DNA of 11,450 bases, from assembly GCA_900316925.1 (NCBI GenBank), contig ONEU01000046.1:1-11450 (forward strand), in the 5' to 3' direction. The DNA is from an uncultured Eubacteriales bacterium (GTDB lineage: Bacteria; Bacillota; Clostridia; Oscillospirales; Acutalibacteraceae). Positions 1 through 6,220 of this stretch are shown here, piece by piece (the stretch's first letter is position 1; each line of letters starts with the position of its first letter). Under the pieces are notes generated by a model, which saw only the letters and a program-made list of their open reading frames with translations, was not told the DNA's origin and did no database searches. Position numbers and translations under genes: made by a program.

Positions 1-28
1 CACCCCCGAAAGCGGCGGTGTTGTTTTT
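1..28 (+). terminator. Rho-independent terminator, first of a tandem pair
   Basis: The bases at 1-20 fold into a stem: CACC pairs with GGTG and CCG pairs with CGG around an AAAG loop, with one C-C mismatch. A T-rich run (TTGTTTTTT) follows on the plus strand. This polarity fits the end of a plus-strand gene lying left of the window, converging on the ABC exporter operon. The left edge of the window cuts the context, so the upstream gene cannot be seen. Confidence 0.6.
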
Positions 29-74
29 TGGGGAGATTTTCGGGAATCTTCCACCCCGCACCCCCGAAAGCGGC
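1..74. repeat. 16-base direct repeat pair in tandem terminators
   Basis: The sequence CACCCCCGAAAGCGGC occurs at 1-16 and again at 59-74, exactly 58 bases apart. Each copy forms the left arm and loop of one of the two terminator hairpins. The right arms and the sequence after them differ, so this is either an old partial duplication or two related terminators. Confidence 0.75.
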
Positions 75-89
75 AGGGGTGTTTTATTT
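59..89 (+). terminator. Rho-independent terminator, second of a tandem pair
   Basis: CACCC(C) at 59-64 pairs with GGGGTG at 76-81, with an inner CCG/CGG pair around AAAG and a small CA bulge. TTTTATTT follows. It sits 9 bases before the stop codon of the minus-strand permease, so it may act as a backup terminator for a plus-strand gene to the left. On the minus strand no T run follows the hairpin, so it is less convincing as the end of the ABC operon. Confidence 0.6.
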
Positions 90-102
90 GATAATATCAA
101 AT
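86..102. repeat. 17-base perfect palindrome over the permease stop codon
   Basis: Positions 86-102 read ATTTGATA-A-TATCAAAT, a perfect inverted repeat with a single central base. It contains the TGA stop of the permease gene (97-99, minus strand). It lies directly after the second terminator hairpin. It could be a protein-binding site or chance; no function is evident. Confidence 0.6.
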
Positions 103-1758
103 GGAGAGTTTATCAATATTTTCTGTTGCCTTGAAGCGGCAGAGCAGATAACTCCCGGCAGTAAGCAGCATCAGGAAGACCAGCAGACCGAGAATAATAA
201 TCAATGAGCCGATCTCCGTGAAGCGGAAGAGCAGGTAAGCGCCCGTACAGGTCAGGCCTTCCAGCAGGATAGCGGCGGCCATATTGAAGAAGATGTTGTA
301 ATTGCCGCGCAGGGCGTTAAGCTCACTGTCCCAGACCAGCTTGGGATTGACGGAATCCATGAAGATACCGAAATAGGAGGTAAAGGTCACCGACAGCAGG
401 CTCACGATACAGCAGAAGATCATCAGCTTGATGCCAATCTGCAGATAGAGGGAGGCGGCGATGACATAGAGGATCATGCCGACCCCGCTGATGATGATAC
501 TCACGAGCGCTTTGATGTTGATCTGCGCCATATACGACAGGGGGATGTACTTCATAAAGGCGAAGTGACTGCCCTCTCGTGTGAGAGCGGAGGAAGCGAT
601 ACTGTTGGCGGCGGTGACGAGCACCGAAAGGGCCGAAACGCCGAGAATATACAGCAGGACGTGTTCCTCGCTGCCGTGATGGATGCCGTAGATAAAAGCG
701 TCGAGGAAGTTTGTCTTACCCTGGAGCACATAGATGAGGTAGAGGAACAGCGGCCAGATCAGATTGATGAGGATGCAGTTCATAAAGTAGGCGGGGGTGC
801 GGAACAGGAGACGAAATTCCTTTTTGAGGTAGGTGACGCTGGGACGGCGGGTCCTGACCTTCGAGACACTCTTTTCCAGGGACTTGCGTCTTGCCACGGC
901 GCTCTTGGAGACACCGGCGGCGGTATCGAAATAGACAGCCTGGGCGATCACCATGAAGACAGCCACGGCCAGACCGTTGATGCCGATATAATACAGCAGG
1001 TTGACGGCGGTGTTGCAGATCATGGAATTGACCAGGAAATGCACATGGGGGAAGACGACGTTGAGGATACTGAGCAGGAGATTGTTGGGATCGGAGATAG
1101 CGGTCACCAGATGGTCGGTATCCAGACCGCCGATCCGGGACACGAGCAGAGCAATGCCGAGGATCACGGCAAAGACAAGAAAGCCGGTGATCTTATTGAC
1201 GGTATCCTTGTTCCTGATGAAGCCGGTGATGAGCATGATGAGCATACAGATCACGGAACAGTAGGCCAGCGGGACAACGGGCAGGGTGAGCATACCGAAC
1301 ACGGCAATGAGCCAGGTGTAGAAGGGCAGTTCGGCGGCGATGATGTAGCCGGCAAATACGGCGATGATGATGATAAATTCCATGATGCTCTCACTGATGA
1401 GAGCGGCGGTGAATTTCGAGCCGATGATCTGATAGGGCTTCAGGGGCAGCGGCAGGAGATTCTCGATATCTCCGGAGAAGTAGAACACGCTGAAAATGAC
1501 ATTCAGACCGAAGACAAACGAAAAGACGTTGACGATCTGGAGGAAGAGCTCAGCGGCGTTCTGACCGGAACCGAGCTTGAGCAGCTGGGTGGTGAGCACA
1601 TAGATGATGACGCCCACCAGGAAGGCCATCGGCAGCATGATACCGAACACGGCAATCACGCCCATGACCCGATAAAAGATCTTGTTGACGCGTTTTTCCT
1701 GCTTTGTAGGCTCCACAGAGGCAATCAGAGCCTTGACCAGTTTGAAAAAGATACTCAT
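97..1758 (-). CDS. ABC transporter permease (putative ABC exporter, 553 aa)
   Basis: This is the membrane subunit of an ABC-type exporter paired with the ATPase encoded just upstream. The 553-residue protein is very hydrophobic, with roughly 11-12 predicted membrane helices in two groups: about residues 30-275, then about 325-545. A charged cytoplasmic stretch rich in Arg, Lys and Ser lies between them, near residues 285-315. The segment around residues 95-112 (GDIENLLPLPLKPYQIIGSK) is typical of large ABC-2-like permeases of Firmicutes, where it precedes the second helix bundle. The ATG start overlaps the ATPase stop by 4 bases (ATGA), which points to translational coupling. The transported substrate cannot be read from the sequence. 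No truncation or frameshift is visible. The family assignment is from the overall pattern and operon partner, not from a database search. Confidence 0.88.
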   Translation of the reverse strand: MSIFFKLVKALIASVEPTKQEKRVNKIFYRVMGVIAVFGIMLPMAFLVGVIIYVLTTQLLKLGSGQNAAELFLQIVNVFSFVFGLNVIFSVFYFSGDIENLLPLPLKPYQIIGSKFTAALISESIMEFIIIIAVFAGYIIAAELPFYTWLIAVFGMLTLPVVPLAYCSVICMLIMLITGFIRNKDTVNKITGFLVFAVILGIALLVSRIGGLDTDHLVTAISDPNNLLLSILNVVFPHVHFLVNSMICNTAVNLLYYIGINGLAVAVFMVIAQAVYFDTAAGVSKSAVARRKSLEKSVSKVRTRRPSVTYLKKEFRLLFRTPAYFMNCILINLIWPLFLYLIYVLQGKTNFLDAFIYGIHHGSEEHVLLYILGVSALSVLVTAANSIASSALTREGSHFAFMKYIPLSYMAQINIKALVSIIISGVGMILYVIAASLYLQIGIKLMIFCCIVSLLSVTFTSYFGIFMDSVNPKLVWDSELNALRGNYNIFFNMAAAILLEGLTCTGAYLLFRFTEIGSLIIILGLLVFLMLLTAGSYLLCRFKATENIDKLSI

Positions 1759-2477
1759 GAGCCGGTCAGCTCCAGGAATATTTCTTCCAGTGATGATCCG
1801 CTTTTGTTCTGTGCCTCCAGAGCCTCGAGCGTACCGTCATACAGGAGCTTGCCTTTTTTGATGATGATGACACGGTCACAGAGCTTCTCGGCCACCTCCA
1901 GCACATGAGTGGAGAAGAAGACGGAGTTGCCGGCTTTGGCGTGTTCACGCATCATGTTTTTCAGTTCATAGGCCGATTTCGGGTCGAGTCCCACCATGGG
2001 TTCATCGAGGATCCAGACCGGCGGATCGTGCAGCAGGGCGGCGATCACCATGATTTTCTGCCGCATACCGTGGGAATAGCTCATCATGGGTGATGAGAGC
2101 GAATCGGTGAGATCAAAGCGTGCGGCGAATTTCTCAATGCGTTCTTTCCGCTTTTCCTGGGGAACATGGTAGATGTCGCCGATCAGGTCGAGGAACTCCA
2201 CGCCCTTGAGACGCAGGAACATATCGGGACTGTCGGCAATGTAGCCGATGGATTCCTTCGCCTTGATGGGATTTTTGCGGATGTTGAAGCCGTTGACCGT
2301 GATCTTGCCCACATCAGCTTTGATAATGCCGGTGAGCAGCTTCATGGTAGTGGTTTTGCCGGAACCGTTGGGGCCGATGAAGCCCACGATCTCGCCGCCT
2401 TTGACGTTGAAGCTCACGTCATCGAGGGCACGGACGGTTTTATTGTAGACCTTTGTGACGTTTTCAAATTTGATCAT
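1755..2477 (-). CDS. ABC transporter ATP-binding protein (240 aa)
   Basis: This is the nucleotide-binding subunit that would power the permease encoded downstream. All main motifs are visible: Walker A GPNGSGKT (35-42), the signature region SYSHGMRQK (133-141, SHGMRQ in place of LSGGQ), Walker B VWILDEP (154-160), the D-loop GLDP (163-166) and the H-loop His191. The Q-loop region reads YIADSPDMF (79-87), a form seen in drug or peptide exporter ATPases of the CcmA/EcsA type. The length of 240 residues is normal for a single-domain ATPase. A strong ribosome site (AAGGGGTGA) lies just before the ATG. It is the first gene of a two-gene operon and overlaps the permease start by 4 bases. Substrate unknown. 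Confidence 0.95.
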   Translation of the reverse strand: MIKFENVTKVYNKTVRALDDVSFNVKGGEIVGFIGPNGSGKTTTMKLLTGIIKADVGKITVNGFNIRKNPIKAKESIGYIADSPDMFLRLKGVEFLDLIGDIYHVPQEKRKERIEKFAARFDLTDSLSSPMMSYSHGMRQKIMVIAALLHDPPVWILDEPMVGLDPKSAYELKNMMREHAKAGNSVFFSTHVLEVAEKLCDRVIIIKKGKLLYDGTLEALEAQNKSGSSLEEIFLELTGS

Positions 2478-2499
2478 TTTATCACCCCTTTTACGTTTG

Positions 2500-2528
2500 A
2501 TTCTATCATAATTACCATATTATTACAA
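2500..2528 (-). promoter_or_regulatory. Sigma-A promoter of the ABC exporter operon
   Basis: On the minus strand a -35 box TTGTAA (2523-2528) is followed after exactly 17 bases by a -10 box TAGAAT (2500-2505), with a TG extension one base before the -10. The start codon at 2477 lies about 20 bases downstream, giving a very short leader with the ribosome site AAGGGGTGA. Confidence 0.7.
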
Positions 2529-2653
2529 GAGAAATATGACAAACTGTCCGATTTTTACGAAAAGCTCCCTGCAAATGCCTTGTCAACAACAATGATAGGT
2601 GAGTGTTTACCGATTGCTGCAAGGCTTATTCCGCAGCGAATTTTGGAAAGGGG

Positions 2654-2697
2654 TCCGGGGAAAACCTTTTTTTCGCCGGAAAAAGGGTTTCCCTGGG
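2654..2697. repeat. Long imperfect inverted repeat (hairpin element)
   Basis: GGGAAAACCTTTTT at 2658-2671 pairs with AAAAAGGGTTTCCC at 2680-2693, with a single A-G mismatch and an 8-base loop. The stem extends outward by three or four more pairs, including G-T wobbles, to about 2654 and 2697. No gene ends here, so it is not an obvious terminator. Its G-run, A-run, T-run, C-run design resembles short dispersed palindromes of gut Clostridia; that likeness is from memory and untested. Confidence 0.7.
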
Positions 2698-2744
2698 AAC
2701 TGGCAGGTCAGAATGGATTTCCGTGAATAAAACAGAAATGACAC

Positions 2745-2772
2745 TTTACAAAATGAAAAAAAACAGTATAAT
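2745..2772 (+). promoter_or_regulatory. Sigma-A promoter of the L,D-transpeptidase gene
   Basis: TTTACA (2745-2750) and a perfect TATAAT (2767-2772) are separated by 16 bases that are mostly A. Transcription would begin near 2779, leaving a leader of about 75 bases before the ATG at 2854. Confidence 0.75.
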
Positions 2773-2853
2773 ATAAATTGAGAATGTGTTGTTGAAAGCC
2801 GGAAATGAAAGTTCAGATGATACAGAGAATAAACAGAGAAAAAGAGGGATAGC

Positions 2854-3879
2854 ATGAAAAAACCGGGACTGATTGTAACAGAAATATTTTTCTCATTGAT
2901 TTTGGCGGCGTCGGTAGCGGCAGTGACCCTGCTGGCCATCGACCTTAAAACCAACCAGTTCGGTCTGGATAAATTCAACCCCTTTGCCGGGGAAAGCTCC
3001 GCCTCCTCCGGGAAGGAGACGGAAAAGAAAACACCGGAAAAGCATGAAAGCAAAGAGGTGTCGCAGACGTCCTCTGCCGCCAGCGAAGAGCCGGTGAGCA
3101 TCAAGCCGCAGGAGAGCAGTACGCCGGCATCCGCACCGGAGGAGAGCAAGGCGGAGGAATCACAGGCCTCTCAGGTATCCCAGGAGAGCGGGACTCAGGA
3201 ACAGACTGTCAAGCTCCTCAGTGAGCCTGCCAACCTGAAATCCCAGCCGAAGGAGCTTGTGGAGACCATGAGCCGCTACGGCTATACCCTGGAGAACATC
3301 ATCAGCGGTGACAGGATCATCCTGGTGGATACCAACAGCTCCGGGGAGAAAACCCGGGCGCTCGTCTATTGCTTCCAGAAGTCGGAGAAGTCCAATTACT
3401 GGTGGAATGTCGCAGGAGAGGGCAAGGCGCTCACCGAACAGGCTTTCATCGGTGAAAACGGCTCGGATTACGAGGTAGCCCCCGGCTCGAAGAAGACGCC
3501 CGGCGGCATCTGGATGGCCGGAGACGGCTTCTATATCGGCACCAAGCCCAATACCGGATATCCCATGTTTGAGATCACCGAAAATACCTATTGGGTGACT
3601 GACCCGAAGTCGAAATACTACAACCAGAAGGTTGAGGGCACCGCCAACAAGGACTGGAGCAGTGCCGAACACATGATCACCGCCGAGAAATCCTACAAAT
3701 ACGGTCTGGTGGTCGAGTATAACACCGGCAATGCCGACAGCAGCAAGGGCTCTGCCATTTTCCTCCATTGCGGCAGCTCGCCTACGGAAGGCTGTGTGGC
3801 TCTGCCCGACAACGTGATGAAAGCCATCCTCGAATGGCTCGGCAAGGACAGCCGTGTGTCCGTTTTTATCACCGTATAA
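2854..3879 (+). CDS. Membrane-anchored L,D-transpeptidase (YkuD fold)
   Basis: The protein probably forms or remodels peptidoglycan cross-links outside the membrane by an L,D-transpeptidase reaction through a cysteine acyl-enzyme. Residues 7-29 form a single N-terminal membrane helix after MKKPG, without a clear cleavage site. Residues about 46-118 are a low-complexity linker rich in Ser, Glu, Lys and Pro, as expected for a spacer through the wall. The catalytic domain covers about 130-341 and ends in the YkuD signature: FLHCG, with His305, then PTEGCVALP, with catalytic Cys314. The TEGCVAL form fits the COG3786-type branch rather than the common SHGCVRL. The 341-residue length suits an anchored member. 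The ATG is preceded by GAGGG about 5 bases upstream. It has its own promoter and a terminator 9 bases after the stop. Confidence 0.85.
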   Translation: MKKPGLIVTEIFFSLILAASVAAVTLLAIDLKTNQFGLDKFNPFAGESSASSGKETEKKTPEKHESKEVSQTSSAASEEPVSIKPQESSTPASAPEESKAEESQASQVSQESGTQEQTVKLLSEPANLKSQPKELVETMSRYGYTLENIISGDRIILVDTNSSGEKTRALVYCFQKSEKSNYWWNVAGEGKALTEQAFIGENGSDYEVAPGSKKTPGGIWMAGDGFYIGTKPNTGYPMFEITENTYWVTDPKSKYYNQKVEGTANKDWSSAEHMITAEKSYKYGLVVEYNTGNADSSKGSAIFLHCGSSPTEGCVALPDNVMKAILEWLGKDSRVSVFITV

Positions 3880-3887
3880 CCGCAGCG

Positions 3888-3925
3888 ACCGTGTCTGCCT
3901 GCACCGGGCAGACGCGGTTCTTTTG
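3888..3925 (+). terminator. Rho-independent terminator after the L,D-transpeptidase
   Basis: ACCGTGTCTGCC (3888-3899) pairs with GGCAGACGCGGT (3907-3918) over 12 positions with one G-T wobble. The loop is 7 bases and a T-rich run (TTCTTTT) follows. It begins 9 bases after the transpeptidase stop and ends just before the ribosome site of the next gene, so readthrough would set expression of that gene. Confidence 0.85.
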
Positions 3926-3940
3926 AGTAAGGAGAAAAAC

Positions 3941-4327
3941 ATGGAAGATATTCTGAATCTGATTTTTTACATTGCAACCGGTCTGAGTGTCCTCACGCTG
4001 GTATTCGTGTGGCTGGGCGAGATCAAGCTCGCCGGCAGACGGTTCCGCTGGTATTTCTATCTCCCCCATGCGATCATCAATACCGGGTTGGGTGTGATCG
4101 CCCCTACCGTTCTCTGGAACGGGCTGATGGCGGTTGCCATCGGCGACAACGTGATCCTGTCGGTGCTGTTTATCATCCTCTGGACGGCAGGACTCATCGG
4201 CAACAATCTTATTTTTTTGATGCTGTTCCGCAAAAAGGAGGATTTCAGCCATACCTTTTTCTGGTGCGCCGGTCTCACGGGACTGTTTATCCTCGCTTTC
4301 TGGATCGTTCACCTACTGCCCCAGTAA
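3941..4327 (+). CDS. Small four-helix membrane protein, unknown function (128 aa)
   Basis: I do not recognise this protein. The likely start is the ATG at 3941, which has GTAAGGAG about 6 bases upstream. The reading frame is open further upstream to 3854, but that part overlaps the end of the transpeptidase gene and its terminator. The 128 residues form about four membrane helices (6-26, 42-64, 71-96, 105-124), joined by short charged loops (GEIKLAGRRFR near 26-36 and FRKKEDFSH near 96-104). There are no catalytic motifs. It follows the transpeptidase in the same direction but behind a terminator, and I see no promoter of its own between them, so it is probably made by readthrough. A link to the cell envelope is only suggested by location. 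It ends before a bidirectional terminator. Confidence 0.75.
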   Translation: MEDILNLIFYIATGLSVLTLVFVWLGEIKLAGRRFRWYFYLPHAIINTGLGVIAPTVLWNGLMAVAIGDNVILSVLFIILWTAGLIGNNLIFLMLFRKKEDFSHTFFWCAGLTGLFILAFWIVHLLPQ

Positions 4328-4341
4328 ATCCGGACAAAGAA

Positions 4342-4367
4342 AAAAGCAGCTCCGTAAAGCTGCTTTT
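4342..4367. terminator. Bidirectional terminator between membrane gene and tRNA-Leu
   Basis: AAAAGCAGCT (4342-4351) and AGCTGCTTTT (4358-4367) are perfect inverted copies around a 6-base loop. T runs lie on the 3' side on both strands. It would end the plus-strand membrane gene (stop at 4327) and the minus-strand tRNA (3' end at 4371). Confidence 0.88.
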
Positions 4368-4370
4368 GTG

Positions 4371-4454
4371 TGCCGGTAACCGGACTTGAACCGGTACGAG
4401 TGTTACCTCGAGGGATTTTAAGTCCCTTGCGTCTGCCGATTTCGCCATACCGGC
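4371..4454 (-). tRNA. tRNA-Leu (anticodon UAA)
   Basis: Read on the minus strand, the sequence folds into a class II tRNA of 84 bases. The 7-base acceptor arms are GCCGGTA and TACCGGC, followed by discriminator A. The D-arm region ends GGCAGACGC, typical of leucine tRNAs. The anticodon stem AGGGA/TCCCT encloses loop CTTAAAA, giving anticodon TAA (4418-4420). The long variable arm is CGAG-GTAACA-CTCG and the T arm is ACCGG-TTCAAGT-CCGGT. CCA is not encoded; CAC follows the discriminator. It reads UUA (and UUG by wobble) codons, has its own promoter and a terminator just downstream. Confidence 0.97.
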
Positions 4455-4470
4455 CTGTATAACAATAGGT

Positions 4471-4499
4471 AGTATAGCATATTTATTTTCAAAATTCAA
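4471..4499 (-). promoter_or_regulatory. Promoter of tRNA-Leu
   Basis: On the minus strand TTGAAT (4494-4499) and TATACT (4471-4476) are separated by 17 bases, with TGC directly before the -10 box (extended -10). The tRNA 5' end at 4454 lies 16 bases downstream, so the precursor leader is short. Confidence 0.75.
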
Positions 4500-4607
4500 T
4501 ATCTTTGGCAGAAAAACCTGCAAATCAATTTTCAGCTCCGTGATACAGCACTCCCCTGCCCCGTTCCGGGAACCGGGAAAATTGTTCCGGAAAACCATCG
4601 GTTTTTC

Positions 4608-4636
4608 TTGATTTTAAGCCGGCCGGGGTGTATAAT
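4608..4636 (+). promoter_or_regulatory. Sigma-A promoter of the MetH-like gene unit
   Basis: TTGATT (4608-4613) and a perfect TATAAT (4631-4636) are 17 bases apart. The ATG at 4690 is about 47 bases downstream of the expected start site. Small overlapping inverted repeats of the GTTCC-G-GGAAC type lie just upstream at 4563-4590. Confidence 0.8.
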
Positions 4637-4689
4637 AGGAGCTAATATTCCATGATAGTTATGATTTTGTAAAGGAGAGAGTTTACCCT

Positions 4690-5862
4690 ATGGGCATACA
4701 GCTTTCTTTGCCCGTTGTGATAGACGGTATCAGCTCATGCAGTGAGCTGACGGGTGATGATCCCGACAATGTCTGTTGTGAAGTGCGTGTATTCCGGCGG
4801 CCGGAGCTGCTGACTGACGCGAAACGGCAGGCTGTCCGCCTGGGATGTACGGCGCTGCTGTCCCCTACCGAACACCTCACCCACGCCCGTCTGGAGGAGA
4901 TGGGATATGAGGAGGAGTTTGCCCGCCTGCATACCGGTCTTACCGAACTGGTACTGGAAGTATCGGAGGGGTTGCCGGTGGGCGGTGTGATTGCTCCCAG
5001 CGACCCGATTGCCGCCGAATACGGCAGAAACGTGTTTGAAAGTGCCTACTTTGCCCATCTGGAGCAGATCACCCTGCTCAAGGATGCCGGTGCGTCTTTC
5101 ATTCTGTTGAGAAATTTTGATAAGCTGTGGGATATGCGTGCGGGAGTTCTGGCGGCGAAGAGTGCCGACATGACGGTGATCGTCACCATGCAGGTGGATG
5201 ACGAGGGACAGAGCCGCAGCGACACGGATTATCTTGCAGCGCTGATTACCTTACAGGCCCTGGGGGCGGATGCATTCGGCATTGACTGTACGGAGGGAGT
5301 GGAAACGGCCGCCGGACTGATCCACCGGGCATTCAGTCATGCGGAGATACCGCTGGTGGCAGCGGTAGATATGAGCCGGGTGACGGAGGAGCAGCTGGAA
5401 GCGCTGTGTGAGAGCGGTGCCGCGGTCTTTCTGAACACCTCGGCGGACTGTCGTGAGGACCGGGCGGCGCTGGCGAAAAGTAAGCGGCCGTTATTTGATC
5501 CCCATGAGGAGAAGGACAGTGCTGCGGCGACGATCTATCGGGAGGCATTTTTCCTGCCGGAGGATCTGGAGCTGTCGGAGCCGCTTCCGTGCGACTATGA
5601 TATGTCGGACGAGATCATAGATCTGGACGACGAAGCCGTCAATGCGATCTACATTCAGCTTCATTCCACGGATGATGCCGCATATCTTGCCGATAACGCG
5701 GTGATGTCGCGGCTGCCGTTTGTGATACACACGGATGACGCCACGATTCTGGAAGCGGCGCTGCGGTACTATCAGGGACGTCTGATTGTGGACCAGCAGT
5801 GTGACATTCCGGAGGAGCAGATGCACAAGCTCGTGAAAAAATACGGTGCAATTTTATACTGA
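4690..5862 (+). CDS. Degenerate homocysteine S-methyltransferase (MetH-like) protein
   Basis: The 390 residues follow the N-terminal half of cobalamin-dependent methionine synthase. Residues 8-262 match the order of the homocysteine-binding barrel: VVIDGISS (where family members have LLDGAMGT), PELLTDAKRQAVRLGCTALL (38-57), a LxxMGYEEEFARLHTGL helix (68-84), GGVIAPSD (98-105, like AGSIGPTG), GADAFGIDC (192-200) and the last strand GAAVFLNTSADCRED (243-257). Residues about 312-390 resemble the start of the pterin-binding barrel (PFVIHTDDATILEAALRYYQ), and the protein ends at KKYGAILY. Cys200 matches the first zinc cysteine, but the paired cysteines of GGCCGT are replaced by Thr250-Ser251. Active methyl transfer is therefore doubtful. 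An acidic linker (about 288-318) joins the parts. The ribosome site AAAGGAG lies 12 bases before the ATG. It is first in a two-gene unit. The homology call is by pattern only. Confidence 0.7.
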   Translation: MGIQLSLPVVIDGISSCSELTGDDPDNVCCEVRVFRRPELLTDAKRQAVRLGCTALLSPTEHLTHARLEEMGYEEEFARLHTGLTELVLEVSEGLPVGGVIAPSDPIAAEYGRNVFESAYFAHLEQITLLKDAGASFILLRNFDKLWDMRAGVLAAKSADMTVIVTMQVDDEGQSRSDTDYLAALITLQALGADAFGIDCTEGVETAAGLIHRAFSHAEIPLVAAVDMSRVTEEQLEALCESGAAVFLNTSADCREDRAALAKSKRPLFDPHEEKDSAAATIYREAFFLPEDLELSEPLPCDYDMSDEIIDLDDEAVNAIYIQLHSTDDAAYLADNAVMSRLPFVIHTDDATILEAALRYYQGRLIVDQQCDIPEEQMHKLVKKYGAILY

Positions 5863-5884
5863 TCTAAAAAAGGATGGATAGATA

Positions 5885-6130
5885 ATGTTCAAGAAAAACC
5901 CGTTTTTAGTAGCCTCTCTGATTTTCGGTGGACTGGCGCTGCTCTTTCTGGTGACCGCCACCATCTCATTTGCCGCCAACGACAACACCATCAGCAATGC
6001 CATTGCCAATCTGTTCAAGATGAAGCCGGAGTCCTTTACCAACTCCACCCTGGGACAGCTTGCGGTCATCTTTACCATTCCCGCCTTCATTTTCGCCTAC
6101 CGCTCCATGGAAGACCACAATATTAACTGA
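5885..6130 (+). CDS. Small membrane protein, unknown function (81 aa)
   Basis: I do not recognise this protein. It has an N-terminal hydrophobic helix (about 7-31) that ends in SFAAN and could be either a membrane helix or a signal peptide. A polar middle (32-55, with DNDTIS-like and FTNST stretches) follows, then a second helix (about 56-72) and a short acidic tail EDHNIN. The simplest reading is a two-helix hairpin protein with the middle outside the membrane. The ATG is preceded by AAGGATGG about 7-10 bases upstream. It starts 22 bases after the MetH-like gene with no promoter or terminator between, so the two are probably cotranscribed. The strong terminator at 6221-6263 ends the unit. 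Confidence 0.7.
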   Translation: MFKKNPFLVASLIFGGLALLFLVTATISFAANDNTISNAIANLFKMKPESFTNSTLGQLAVIFTIPAFIFAYRSMEDHNIN

Positions 6131-6140
6131 GCTGCGGCGC

Positions 6141-6155
6141 CCGGCAAGCTGCCGG
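6141..6155. repeat. Small GC-rich hairpin after the 81-aa gene
   Basis: CCGGCA and TGCCGG are perfect inverted copies around AGC. There is no T run after it, so it is not a complete intrinsic terminator. It may stabilise the 3' end of the transcript ahead of the true terminator at 6221. Confidence 0.5.
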
Positions 6156-6220
6156 TCCCGTGTTACCAACGACTGACTAAATCATCCTAAGAATATGGTA
6201 GTCGTCTACAACCGAAAAAC

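Larger units (their letters stand above)
2478..2853. other. Divergent intergenic region between ABC operon and L,D-transpeptidase
   Basis: These 376 bases hold no convincing gene. They contain the minus-strand promoter of the ABC operon near the left end, the plus-strand promoter of the transpeptidase near the right end, and a long hairpin at 2654-2697. A weaker GCCTTG/CAAGGC inverted pair lies at 2577-2582 and 2620-2625. Base composition is more A+T-rich than the flanking genes. Confidence 0.7.

Noticed and set aside
565..1908. A long plus-strand open frame opposite the ABC permease (447 codons)
   Set aside because: Its translation is rich in Asp, Glu, His and Gly without domain structure, as expected from the reverse strand of a hydrophobic gene. 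It has no ribosome site and runs through two real genes.
3160..3942. A 260-codon minus-strand open frame opposite the L,D-transpeptidase
   Set aside because: No recognisable domains or start signals; the plus-strand frame has a catalytic signature, membrane anchor and promoter.
4287..4598. A minus-strand open frame of 103 codons containing MAKSADARDLKSLEVTLVP
   Set aside because: This is the familiar false protein made by translating across a leucine tRNA gene; it overlaps the tRNA and its terminator and promoter.
5840..5900. A frameshift at the end of the MetH-like gene that would restore a full pterin domain
   Set aside because: The downstream frames to 6130 code for a hydrophobic two-helix protein with its own ribosome site and show no pterin-domain patterns.
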